From M3007 sp046296435 (lineage in GTDB: Bacteria > Bacteroidota > Bacteroidia > Chitinophagales > Saprospiraceae), in contig JBKBLI010000004.1 of assembly GCA_046296435.1 (NCBI GenBank), positions 20,820 to 84,819 on the forward strand: a stretch of 64,000 nt of DNA, given 5' to 3'. The translations under genes and the position numbers were made by a program. Numbering within the stretch: position 1 is the stretch's first letter; each line of letters starts with the position of its first letter. Positions 36,206 through 45,300 of the stretch are shown here, piece after piece. Below the pieces are notes generated by a model. That model saw only the letters and a list, made by a program, of their open reading frames with translations, was not told where the DNA came from and made no database searches.

Positions 36206-36715
36206 TCACTGGGCGATTTGTCGTATCTGTTCGGAGAGTTCTTTGATGCGGCTATTGATGTCGTCAACGTAAGCTTTGTGAGCTTCCATGGCCGCTTTAA
36301 CTTGCGATGCCGGAACGGGCCTGGGTTTGAGGGCGTTGGGATCCTGCGCCATGTCCGAGTTGGGATCCACGTATGCGCCAAAGGATTGTCCGGCGGTCGT
36401 TTGCAGTTCCTGAACGGCGCCTTGATACTTGGCCTCCATGGCCCGCAGGTCCTCGAGAAGGGGTTGGGCCAATTTGGCTTTTGCCGGAGGAAGGTTTTTG
36501 ACCAAAGCCTCAGTCTGCACGATGGTCATCCCCAGATCTGCGGCCGCCTCCTGCGCTTGCTGAACGGCGTTGATGTACGTCTCAGGCTGCACCATCTCCA
36601 CCGCTTCGCCAGAAGCGGCGTCGGCCGAATTGACGGGGGTACGGATATCGTTTTTGCAGGCGATCAGGCTCATGGTCGCAAGGGCCGTAGATAATAGTTG
36701 CCTCGTCATGCGCAT
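36206..36715 (-). CDS. Small helical lipoprotein, unrecognised
   Basis: I start at 'MRMTRQLLSTALATM', giving a lipoprotein signal with lipobox 'MSLIACKND'; a second ATG two codons later is equally possible. The mature part (about 150 residues) is mostly alpha-helical, with heptad-like stretches 'YINAVQQAQEAAADLGM' and 'AYVDDINSRIKELSEQIRQI'. No family is recognised. It lies upstream of the two-component pair on the same strand. Confidence 0.7.
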   Translation of the reverse strand: MRMTRQLLSTALATMSLIACKNDIRTPVNSADAASGEAVEMVQPETYINAVQQAQEAAADLGMTIVQTEALVKNLPPAKAKLAQPLLEDLRAMEAKYQGAVQELQTTAGQSFGAYVDPNSDMAQDPNALKPRPVPASQVKAAMEAHKAYVDDINSRIKELSEQIRQIAQ

Positions 36716-36801
36716 CGTTTGTTTTGTAAAAAAGCCCATTCGGGGCATTGTGACTATTTTCGGGCGAATCTCGCTTACCCTTGCAGGCGTCCGAGTTCGC
36801 T

Positions 36802-36969
36802 TTACGCGCCTTTTTGAAGCGCAGAGGGCTGCTTTTCAGCGGGCTTGAACGGTCTGGGAGTTTCGTCTTTCAGGGCGATCCAGCCGAAAAAGGCCAGGTG
36901 CAACAAAATGGCGAGCCAGAAAGCCCATGCGCGATGGGCGCGTTCCGTTTTTTCAGACATGTAAGACAT
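36802..36969 (-). CDS. 55-residue single-pass membrane protein
   Basis: A short N-terminal cytoplasmic part 'MSEKTERAHRA' is followed by one helix 'WAFWLAILLHLAFFGWIAL' and a Pro/Lys-rich tail 'KDETPRPFKPAEKQPSALQ'. An alternative start at 36960 removes three residues. The layout is like the N-terminus of a TonB-type energy transducer but without a C-terminal domain. Support is the coherent membrane topology only. Confidence 0.5.
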   Translation of the reverse strand: MSYMSEKTERAHRAWAFWLAILLHLAFFGWIALKDETPRPFKPAEKQPSALQKGA

Positions 36970-37135
36970 AAATCGGTTGCGGTGTTTGGATGAGTCGTAA
37001 TTGATTAACGTCCCTGGTATAACAAAAAGTTTGCCAAAATCGTAAAGCGTATCCAAACGAATTTCAAATACAAAAAACAAAAACGCGCAAAACGTTGATA
37101 AACAACACTTTGCGCGCCTAACTTTCTTTTTTTTG

Positions 37136-37209
37136 CGGTCCGGACGGGACTCGAACCCGCGACCTCCGCCGTGACAGGGCGGCATTCTAACCGACTGAAC
37201 TACCGGACC
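37136..37209 (-). tRNA. tRNA-Asp (anticodon GTC)
   Basis: The 74 bases fold as a cloverleaf: acceptor GGTCCGG/CCGGACC with discriminator G, D-arm, anticodon stem CCGCC/GGCGG around CTGTCAC, and T-arm CGGGTTCGAGTCCCG. CCA is not encoded. Confidence 0.97.
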
Positions 37210-37226
37210 TTTGCTCTAAAGCGCCG

Positions 37227-37258
37227 CAAAGATACGCGCGCTTTTTCGAATTGCGCAA
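37227..37258 (-). promoter_or_regulatory. Promoter of tRNA-Asp (-33 TTG, -7 TATCTTTGCGGC)
   Basis: On the minus strand TTG (37256-37258) is 21 bases before TATCTTTG (37227-37234), which is 17 bases before the mature tRNA 5' end. This is the best-spaced promoter in the window and the same CGTATCTTTGCGGC string precedes tRNA-Asn. Confidence 0.7.
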
Positions 37259-37353
37259 GGCTTTTTTTGAAAAAATGCGATTTTTTTTTCAGCCAGCAAT
37301 TGCTCAATTTCGCAACATATTGATTTTCAATTATTTTTACTGTGCAGCACAAT

Positions 37354-38784
37354 TTAATTTTTTTTAAAAAAAACATAACACCCGCTGTCTCTGGGCGCAA
37401 AATAGCGCTTCGGAAGCGCCGGATAAGGATAGTTGCGAAACTCGCCAAGAAAAAGATCAGGGGCGCAGCGCAGCGAGTCAAAACGCGCCGGATCCTCGTC
37501 GATCAGGATGCTGCGCGCCGAGTCCGGATGCTCCAGAGCCGACAGCAGCAGGAACTCATAGACGGCGCTCCACGATAGCAACAAAGTATCCATGGGCGCT
37601 TGCTGCTCGGCGAGGAGCAACTTGCGCTCGGGCAAGGCCGCCGTTTGGGCCAGCAGGTCGCGTTGCCAATTCTGCCTGACTTGCCAACTCTGCCGCGCTT
37701 CGTACACATGTCCTAAGCGCAGAACCCAAATCCCAACCATAAGCCAAACCGCCGCGCGGGGACTCAGCAACGCAGGCGCCACGTCGAACGCCAAAGGCAC
37801 GGCGATCATGACGCTTAGGGGTAGATACATATTTTCCAGATAAAATTGTTTGTCGCCTGCATGAAAAGGCACATTGACCAACAGGACGTATGCGCAGGGA
37901 TAAAGCGCGACAAGCAAGGCCTTGAGCGCTTGCTTTTTCAGGAAATAAAAAAATGTATTGACAGCGAGCAGCAACGGAAACAGATAGTAATCGCGCAGGC
38001 ACCAACGCACAAAATCGCGGTTGGCCTGAATATCGATCCAATGCGGCCAGGTATCGGCATAGGCTTTGGCCCTTTCTAAAGACATGGCATCGTACCAGTC
38101 GAGCGGCAAAATCTTGTACTTGAATACCGCTATCACCCCCATTAGCCCCAGGGCAAGGGCATGCGTCATGACCCAATCGCGCCCCCTGCGCCACTCCAAC
38201 CCAAAAAACAGGCACACAAATACGCAGGCATACAGCATGAGCGGGTGAAAATAAAAAGCCGTGATTATGGCCCCGATCCACAAAGGCCAGGCATACCGCG
38301 GAAATCCCCGCCAACTACCCCTCGCATGCATCCAGGCAAAGATAGCCAACAAGAAGGGCAGCCCCTGGTGCATCTCCGAAAGCCAATAGAACGTGTGGGT
38401 AGTCATAAAGGAGCCGCAAGCCGCTATGCACAAAGCCCATTGCCATTGCCCCAGACGCAAGGCGAAAAAGAACAGCAGGGCCGGCCACAGCGCATGGCCG
38501 AGCGAATAGGCGATCAACACGCCGGAAAGCGGGAGCCCAGCCTCCTGAGCCGCCCAGGCGAAAACCTGCGTAACGGCTGCGCCAAATCGCCCGCTCTGGA
38601 TCTGAAGGCTTCCGTCTTTGAGGATCAAAAAAGTCTGAAACGCCATGTCCATGATGAGCATGCGTAGCCCGGCAATCCTGACCGCATACGCCAGGATCAA
38701 TGCGTAAATCGCGCCGCCGGCCAGCCACAAGTCCCACAACGCGCGTACGACCGGAGCTGAATTATGGGCCGGAGCAGAAGACAT
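37354..38784 (-). CDS. Polytopic membrane protein, unrecognised (GT-C-like topology)
   Basis: This 476-residue protein has about ten hydrophobic helices, Trp/Phe-rich loops and a soluble C-terminal part of about 90 residues containing 'AALPERKLLLAEQQAPMD'. The general plan, many helices followed by a small soluble domain, resembles membrane glycosyltransferases, but I recognise no family motif. Its start is nine bases after the pth stop, so it is co-transcribed with pth. The last codons ('FFKKN') are formed by an eight-T/eight-A palindrome at 37358-37373. Confidence 0.75.
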   Translation of the reverse strand: MSSAPAHNSAPVVRALWDLWLAGGAIYALILAYAVRIAGLRMLIMDMAFQTFLILKDGSLQIQSGRFGAAVTQVFAWAAQEAGLPLSGVLIAYSLGHALWPALLFFFALRLGQWQWALCIAACGSFMTTHTFYWLSEMHQGLPFLLAIFAWMHARGSWRGFPRYAWPLWIGAIITAFYFHPLMLYACVFVCLFFGLEWRRGRDWVMTHALALGLMGVIAVFKYKILPLDWYDAMSLERAKAYADTWPHWIDIQANRDFVRWCLRDYYLFPLLLAVNTFFYFLKKQALKALLVALYPCAYVLLVNVPFHAGDKQFYLENMYLPLSVMIAVPLAFDVAPALLSPRAAVWLMVGIWVLRLGHVYEARQSWQVRQNWQRDLLAQTAALPERKLLLAEQQAPMDTLLLSWSAVYEFLLLSALEHPDSARSILIDEDPARFDSLRCAPDLFLGEFRNYPYPALPKRYFAPRDSGCYVFFKKN

Positions 38785-38793
38785 GAACGCGGA

Positions 38794-39357
38794 TTAGTTT
38801 TGACCTGCAATGTTGGACGCCTGCTGGATGCCCAATGCGGCAAAGGCTTTAATGACTTCGCAGGCCTTCTCCAGGATGTTAGGCAGTTCGGCGCGCTCGT
38901 CCTCCGACCATCGGCCCAGTACATAGTTCACCTGCTTGCCTTTGGAGAAGTTGGCGCCGATGCCCAGGCGCAGGCGCGGCCACTGATCCGTTTGCAGTAG
39001 GTCGAGGATATTTTTCAGCCCGTTGTGCCCCCCGTCCGAACCTTTAGCCCGCAGGCGCAACTTGCCAAAGTCGAGATTGAGATCGTCGCACACGACAAGC
39101 AACTTGTCGTTGGGTATTTTTTCTTTTTGCAGCCAATAGCGCACGGCCTTGCCGCTGAGGTTCATATATGTGTTGGGCTTGAGCAGCAGCAGGGCGCGCC
39201 CCCGGTGCTTGACCTCGCACAGATCGCCATGGTGGTCGCTGCGCCAGCGGCCTTCGAGTTGTGCGGCCAACATATCCAGAGCGTCGAAGCCTATGTTGTG
39301 GCGGGTTCCTTCGTACTCCGAACCCACGTTGCCCAATCCGCAAATAAGGTATTTCAT
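38794..39357 (-). CDS. pth: Peptidyl-tRNA hydrolase
   Basis: This 187-residue enzyme recycles peptidyl-tRNA. The family sequence is clear: 'LICGLGNVGSEYEGTRHNIG' with catalytic His in 'RHNIG', 'LLLLKPNTYMNLSGKAV', 'DDLNLDFGKLRLR', 'GGHNGLKNI' and 'RLRLGIGANFSKGKQVNYVLG'. The length is normal. A TACCTTTGCGGC -7 element touches the ATG, pointing to a leaderless message. First gene of a two-gene operon. Confidence 0.97.
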   Translation of the reverse strand: MKYLICGLGNVGSEYEGTRHNIGFDALDMLAAQLEGRWRSDHHGDLCEVKHRGRALLLLKPNTYMNLSGKAVRYWLQKEKIPNDKLLVVCDDLNLDFGKLRLRAKGSDGGHNGLKNILDLLQTDQWPRLRLGIGANFSKGKQVNYVLGRWSEDERAELPNILEKACEVIKAFAALGIQQASNIAGQN

Positions 39358-39361
39358 GCCG

Positions 39362-39369
39362 CAAAGGTA
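39362..39369 (-). promoter_or_regulatory. -7 element TACCTTTGCGGC adjoining the pth start codon
   Basis: The element ends four bases before the ATG. Transcription starting five to eight bases downstream would give an mRNA with essentially no leader. Confidence 0.5.
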
Positions 39370-39388
39370 AGGAGTTGCGCGAAAAACG

Positions 39389-39396
39389 TAACTTTG
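39389..39396 (+). promoter_or_regulatory. -7 element TAACTTTGCGCG for the lipoprotein-glycosyltransferase operon
   Basis: It is divergent from and only 20 bases away from the pth -7 element, so the two promoters overlap back to back. The downstream ATG is at 39420. Confidence 0.5.
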
Positions 39397-39419
39397 CGCG
39401 TTTTTTTGAGAACATCAAT

Positions 39420-40232
39420 ATGGACAATATTTTACGGTACGGATTTGCGCCGGCAGTAGGCGCTCTTTTGATGACGCTGGTCGCTTGCGAGGGCCTCAAT
39501 TCGCAGAGAGAGGCGATCGACCCAAAGTATCTGATGCCTTCCAGCACCTTCACCATCGACGACACGGCGCGCTTTCTCAACTATTGGACGGAAGGCGACT
39601 ATTTTTATGTCACCGGATTGGCGGACAATCGCTCCGGCGAATGGGCGCGCATCTGGGTAGAGCTGGAGATCCTGGACGCAAAGGGGCAGGTGTTGAAATA
39701 CAAGGGCGAGACCTCTGTGGTCAACCGCACTTTTTCAGATGGCATCCCGCCCAGCGGGCAGAGCGCCTTTTTTGCGCAGTGCGCGCTGAAAAAATTCAAC
39801 GGTATTCCCGCCTCAGCCCGGGTAAAGGGCATGCGCGGCATCTCTGTGTCGCCCGATGCCATTTTGGTCTGCACAGAGGTGAGCGCGCTGCGCATGCTTC
39901 GGATGGACAGCACGGCGGGCGATACTGCGAAACGCCAGATTGAATTTTCGAGGTTGGCGGTGGGGCACATAGCCAATCCCCTGAATACGGTAGCCGATGA
40001 TTATTGCGTCGAATTGGCGCTTTTTGGCGAAAGCGACAACAAACTCTGGTTTATCCAGCCGGTCTATCCCAATCAGGATTCGACCATCTGGCAGGAACGC
40101 AAAGGCCCGCTACAGCCCAACGAAACCCGCAAAATCAGCATGCAGGTGTATTTTGAGAATCTGCCAAAGCCCCTGCAGACTGCAAGGATCGGATTGGTAG
40201 AGATGTACCCTTCTGTCGTGCGCAAAGAATGA
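39420..40232 (+). CDS. Lipoprotein, unrecognised
   Basis: The 270 residues start 'MDNILRYGFAPAVGALLM' with lipobox 'TLVACEGLN'. The mature part looks all-beta, with 'YFYVTGLADNRSGEWARIWV' followed by 'ILDAKGQVLKYKGET', a pattern like FxLYD-type extracellular domains that bind or space on the cell envelope. A second, similar half follows. Its TGA overlaps the ATG of the next gene (ATGA at 40229-40232), so it is translationally coupled to the glycosyltransferase. Confidence 0.75.
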   Translation: MDNILRYGFAPAVGALLMTLVACEGLNSQREAIDPKYLMPSSTFTIDDTARFLNYWTEGDYFYVTGLADNRSGEWARIWVELEILDAKGQVLKYKGETSVVNRTFSDGIPPSGQSAFFAQCALKKFNGIPASARVKGMRGISVSPDAILVCTEVSALRMLRMDSTAGDTAKRQIEFSRLAVGHIANPLNTVADDYCVELALFGESDNKLWFIQPVYPNQDSTIWQERKGPLQPNETRKISMQVYFENLPKPLQTARIGLVEMYPSVVRKE

Positions 40233-41386
40233 AGATTGCCGTCAACGCCCGTTTTTTGTTGGCCGGCGGCTTGGAGGGTTTCGGCGCTTATACGCATGAG
40301 ATCGTCAGGCGTATGGCAGTTGCTCACCCCGAAGATGAGTTTCTGCTGCTGTTCGACCGGCCTTTCGACCCTCAATTCGTCTATGGCCCCAATGTTACGC
40401 CGCTCGCGCTCATGCCTCAGGCCCGCCACCCGATCCTCTTTCGCATCTGGTTCGAGTGGTCGGTAGTCCGGGCGCTGAAACGCCACGGGGCCGACGTGTT
40501 TTTTTCGCCGGACTCGATGTGTAGTCTCCGGTCTGATACGCCTACGCTGATGACTTGCCACGACCTATGGCCCTTGCATTTTCCCGAGTTGATCCAGCGG
40601 CGTCACCGGGCCTTCTTGTTGCGTTACCTGCCCTTGTTCATTCGGCGCGCCGATCGCATAGCCACCGTATCGGAGTACGTGCGCCAGGATCTGATACGCA
40701 CCTGCGGGACGCCGCCCGAAAAGATTCTGGCCGTTCACAACGGCTGTAGAGACGGGCTTAGCCCGCTCGATGAGCGCGAGCGCGCCGAAGCGCGCCGGGA
40801 ATGGGCCGTCGGCGAGGCATATTTTTTGTTTGTCGGCGCTATTCACCCGCGCAAGAATGTCCATCGGCTTATCGCCGCGTTTGATTTGTTCAAATCCAGA
40901 ACCGGATCGCCGGTCAAACTGGCGCTGGCCGGCCGGTTTGCGTGGCAGACCGGCGAAGTCAAAAGCGCTTACGAAGCGGCGCGCCACCGCGACGACATCA
41001 TCTTCATTGGGTTTGTACAGCCCGACGCGTTCCGGCGCTTGATGGGGGGCGCGCTCGCTTTGCTTTTCCCCTCGCTTGACGAGGGCTTCGGGCTGCCCAT
41101 CGTCGAAGCCATGCACACCGATACGCCGGTGCTGACCTCCAACCTGTCAGCCATGCCGGAGGTTGCCGGCGACGCCGCGCTATTGGTCAACCCCATGGAC
41201 CCGACCGACATTGCCGCAGGTCTGGAACGGCTCCACGGCGATCCAGCATTGCGGGCCGAATTGATCGAACGCGGCCGGAAGCGGCGCGAGCAATTTTCGT
41301 GGGATGCGGCGGCGCAACAGATCTACGCGGCGCTTGTAGAACTGCGCGAAAAAAGGTCGGCTCAGACCGTCATTATGAGCAAATAG
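40229..41386 (+). CDS. Family 4 (GT-B) glycosyltransferase
   Basis: This 385-residue enzyme transfers a sugar from a nucleotide-sugar donor. It has an N-terminal acceptor domain ('LLAGGLEGFGAYTHEIVRRM') and a C-terminal donor domain with 'YFLFVGAIHPRKNVHRLIAA' and the E-x7-E block 'LFPSLDEGFGLPIVEAM'. The sequence fits GT4 mannosyl- or related transferases. Only a lipoprotein is in the same operon, so the glycan it makes is unknown. Confidence 0.92.
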   Translation: MKIAVNARFLLAGGLEGFGAYTHEIVRRMAVAHPEDEFLLLFDRPFDPQFVYGPNVTPLALMPQARHPILFRIWFEWSVVRALKRHGADVFFSPDSMCSLRSDTPTLMTCHDLWPLHFPELIQRRHRAFLLRYLPLFIRRADRIATVSEYVRQDLIRTCGTPPEKILAVHNGCRDGLSPLDERERAEARREWAVGEAYFLFVGAIHPRKNVHRLIAAFDLFKSRTGSPVKLALAGRFAWQTGEVKSAYEAARHRDDIIFIGFVQPDAFRRLMGGALALLFPSLDEGFGLPIVEAMHTDTPVLTSNLSAMPEVAGDAALLVNPMDPTDIAAGLERLHGDPALRAELIERGRKRREQFSWDAAAQQIYAALVELREKRSAQTVIMSK

Positions 41387-41391
41387 CAAAT

Positions 41392-42177
41392 TCAGCGTTT
41401 GACAAAAACACCCATCAACTTGGTGATCTTATATTCGGGCATCTCGTCGGGGTAAAGATCCTGGGTTTCCCAAAGGCGAAGCGTATCGCCGCGCAGTTGC
41501 CATGCGAAGGCCCTTTCCTCCTCGTTAGCGATGTTGGACAAATACATCAGATTTTTTTTGTCGGAGACGGCGTCGGAGCCTATGCCTGCCGGCAAAGGCA
41601 TAAAATTGCTGTAGCCCCCCAGACCTTTTAAAGAACCGTCGGCTCCGAATTCTACCATGACGGTAGGCGCTACCATGCCTTCCTGGGCTTGGATGGAGTA
41701 CGAGCCGGCAATTCTTTGGCATGCCAGCGCGATTGAGCCGCTGTAGAGGTCTGTGTCTGCAACCAGGTCATAGGCTTTGAAATACAGCAAATTGCCCTCG
41801 TTCAATTCGGGCGCTTTGAGCGTCAAAACTCCGGTTTTTTCATTCAACACGGCTTTGAAAGTACGGCCCTCATAGCCTTCGATGCTTATGTCTATGGTGT
41901 TGGGGTCAGTTGCCGCGTAGGTTCCGGCGCCGGCATCTGACAGGCAATAGGTCAGCACCATACGCCCGGAGTCCTGGAATATCAGTTCGGTGCAGGAGAT
42001 GCGGCCCAAGGTGTCGGCTACATTGTCCGCAAAAAGCGCGTCGGCAAATTCTTGACTCACCCAGTAGCGGTGCTTGAGGATATTGGAATTGGCTGGGTCA
42101 AATTTCTTATGCTCATTTTGACAGCCTACGAGTAGCAGCAAACCGGCAAGTACTGATAAAAGAATTGAATTTCGCAT
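41392..42177 (-). CDS. Lipoprotein, unrecognised
   Basis: The 261 residues have a lipoprotein signal with lipobox 'LLLVGCQNEHK'. The mature protein is beta-rich, with repeated lipocalin- or META-like strands ('TELIFQDSGRMVLTYCLSD', 'VMVEFGADGSLKGLGGYSNF'). I do not recognise a family. It is convergent with the glycosyltransferase gene, leaving only five bases between the two stop codons. Confidence 0.75.
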   Translation of the reverse strand: MRNSILLSVLAGLLLLVGCQNEHKKFDPANSNILKHRYWVSQEFADALFADNVADTLGRISCTELIFQDSGRMVLTYCLSDAGAGTYAATDPNTIDISIEGYEGRTFKAVLNEKTGVLTLKAPELNEGNLLYFKAYDLVADTDLYSGSIALACQRIAGSYSIQAQEGMVAPTVMVEFGADGSLKGLGGYSNFMPLPAGIGSDAVSDKKNLMYLSNIANEEERAFAWQLRGDTLRLWETQDLYPDEMPEYKITKLMGVFVKR

Positions 42178-42199
42178 GTTAAGACGTTGTTTGATGTGA

Positions 42200-42215
42200 T
42201 TTTTTTAAAAAAAAA
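42200..42215. repeat. T-tract/A-tract palindrome followed by GCGCC
   Basis: Seven T and nine A are followed by GCGCCAGATCG. It is located between the lipoprotein start and the terminator of the thioredoxin-headed adhesin gene. Confidence 0.4.
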
Positions 42216-42250
42216 GCGCCAGATCGTGAGAAGCGGGCGTAAGCGTGCAA

Positions 42251-42290
42251 AAAGGGCCGCTTTGCTCCAATTGAAGCAAAACGGCCCTTT
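42251..42290 (-). terminator. Intrinsic terminator of the thioredoxin-headed adhesin gene
   Basis: Outer nine-base arms AAAGGGCCG/CGGCCCTTT, one mismatch, then six more pairs TTTGCT/AGCAAA. On the minus strand a TTTTT run follows. It lies 23 bases after the stop codon. Confidence 0.8.
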
Positions 42291-42312
42291 GGTAAACGTT
42301 TATGCGGCGCAA

Positions 42313-45300
42313 TTATTTTTGCACCGCCACGCGCAGCGTCGTATATCCCTCCGCATGGCCGATGCGCAGCAAGTATGCGCCTGAGGGCAGCGCCGAGAGG
42401 TCGAGCGTAGCAAAAGCGCCGGCGACAGATGGGCGATACTGGGCGGCGAGGCGTCCCAATGGATCAAAAATCTCTATGCGCAGGTCTCCGTCGGGCGCTT
42501 GAGCGAATTGCAGGCGCAACAGCCCCGCCGTCGGGTTGGGCCAGACGCGCATGCCTCTGGCCCACTCCGGCTCCGTAGCGGATGTTGAGTTTTGCACTTC
42601 GTAACTGCCTGAATAGCTGCAACCGTTGGCATCCTTGATCTGTAGGACATACACGCCTGCAAATAGCCCGCTCAAGTCTTCGGTGTCCCAGGTGTTGGCG
42701 CCCGACGTCCACAGGAATTGATAGGGCGGCAGGCCGCCGGCCGGCGTAATGTCGATGGCCCCGAGACCTTGGTTGTTCACATCGTTTTGGATGAGGGCTT
42801 CGGGTTCGGCCGGGGCTTCGAATATGGTCACCTCAAACGAACAAGTAGCCGAGTTGCCCGATTTGTCGGTGTAGGAGATGGTCTGCTCGGTCACGCCAAC
42901 AGGGAATTCGGAGCCTGAGGGCAGGCCGCCTACGAGCACCCAATCATTGCTGATGGGGCAGTTGTCGCTCACGATCGGCGGGTTGTAGGTCACGATGTTG
43001 TCGTCGATGCAGGCCGAGTGGTTGGCCGGGCAAGCTATCTGCGGAGCGATATTGTCCACTACTTGCACTGCAACCTCCAGGGTAGTCGAAAGGCCGACTG
43101 CGTCGGTGGCCGTAATGCTCACGTTCTGGGGTACGCCGATGTCCTCGCAGTGGAATAGCGCCGGCTCGATGCTTACCGATACTACGGCGCAATTGTCTGC
43201 CACGCTCAATCCCAGCGTAGCGGCGTTGACTTCGGCCAGACCTGCGGCATTGATCGACAGCGTCGTATTTTGAACGTCGATAGCGGGCGGAGTGATATCC
43301 GTTGCACTCAGCGCGAAAGTTGACGTTATGGCGCATCCGTTGGCATCCGTTACGCTCACGCTGTACTCGCCGACTGTAACATTCTGGATCGAACTCTCTG
43401 TGCTGCCATTGCTCCACAGATACGTGTAGCCCGGCACGCCGCCTTCGGGCGATACCGAAATGGCGCCTTCAGGCGCGTTGGGGCACACGGGATGGGTGAG
43501 CGCAACCTCAGCCATGATCAGAGGGGCGGGGGCTGTCACTAACCAGCATTCTTCCTGCTGGCAACCGAAATTGTCCAATACCGTGACGCAATAGTTGCCT
43601 GGGCTTACGCAATTGAGCTGGGGCGAGTTCTCCCCATTGCTCCAGGATACGGTGTAGGGCAGATTGGCCCCGCTGATCTGAAGCGTGATCTTTCCACACG
43701 AGTTGTGGCAAAGCGGCGCTTCGACCGTGCCGACCATCTGGATGGCGCATCCGAATGCGTTGACGGTGACGCTCTGCTGGCTGACGCATCCATTGGCGTC
43801 GGTTACGGTTACGCTGTAGGTCCCGGGCGACAGTCCGGTAATCTGCTGCGTTTGGGCGCCGGTGCTCCACAAGTAAGTGTATCCGCCCGATCCGCCTACA
43901 GGCAGCGCGTTGGCTGTGCCATCGTTGGCGCCGTTGGCCGTCTCGGCGGTGGCGCTGGCGTTAGCTTGCAGCGCCGCGGGTTGCGTGATCTGTATCGTGA
44001 GGGAAGAGGGGCATCCCGCCGCATCCATGATCTCCGCGCTGTACTGGCCCGCAGCCAGACCCGTAGCGAGGGGGCCTTGCTGTCCGTTGCTCCAGATGAT
44101 CTCGACGGGTTCGTTGGCGCCGATTAAGGCGATTTCGGCTGTTCCGTCGGCGTTTCCGAAGCAAGTGACGTTGGTTTGCGTGTAGCTCGCCTGTAGGGTG
44201 CAGTTGAAAGAATTGACCGTTACGGATTGCACGGCGCTGCATCCGTTGGCGTCGGTTACGGTCACGGTATATACGCCGGGCGCAAGGCTGTCGATTTGCG
44301 CTACGGTCTCGCCGTTATTCCAAAGATAAGCGTAATTGGGCGTGCCGCCGCTGGGGGCGGCGCTGGCCGTGCCGTCATTGGCGCCATTGGCCGTTTCGGC
44401 GGTAGCCTGAGCGTTGGCGAGCAGGAGATCCGGCTCAGATATGGCTACGTCGAGGGTTGCGCTACAATTTTCGCCGTCCGTCACGGTTACCTGATAGATA
44501 CCGGCAGTCAGGTTGGCAGCCTGAGGCGTTTGGGCGCCGTTGCTCCACAGGTAGCTCAGGGTTCCGTTTCCGCCGGCGCCCGACACGGCGGCCGACCCGT
44601 CGGCGCTGCCGAAGCAACTGACTCCGTTGACGCTTTGGAGCGTCACGGATACCGGATCGTCTTGCACTACGGCGGTGGATACGGTGGCTGTGCAGCCGTT
44701 GGCGTTGTTGGCGACCAGGAGCATGTAGTCGCCTGCGGCGTCCACAATAGGATTGAGCGTGTTTTCGCCGGAGACAAAATGGCCGTTTTGGGTCGTCCAC
44801 AGATAAGTGAACTGCTGACCTTGCGAACTGCCCTGTCCGCTGATCTCGACTTGCGTGTCATTGCAGTTGAGCGTGCCCAAAGGCTGTGCTTGCGCCTCCG
44901 GCGCAGCATCATCCAGAACGACTATGGCCTCGGCGAGAGAGGTACAGCCGTTGAGGGTATCGCTGACCGTCAATGCGTAAACCCCCGGGATATTGACCGT
45001 AGGATTTTGCTCGGCTGACTCAAAACCATTCGGGCCTTCCCAATGGAAAACCGCGTGCGACGAATTGGCGGAGGCGCTGATGGTGACGCTATTGACTACG
45101 CAGGTCAGCGTGCCGCCCGTGGCGTTGGCGCCGGGCGGCGTATTGTCGAGCGTCACTGCGATGGTATCTGCGCCAATGCAGCCGTTACTTGGGTTGAGCA
45201 CGCTGACGGCATATTCGCCAGGTTCGCTGACGACCGGATTTTGCATCTCAGACTCAAAACCATTCGGGCCGGTCCATTCGAAAGCGGCGTTTTGCGCGTT

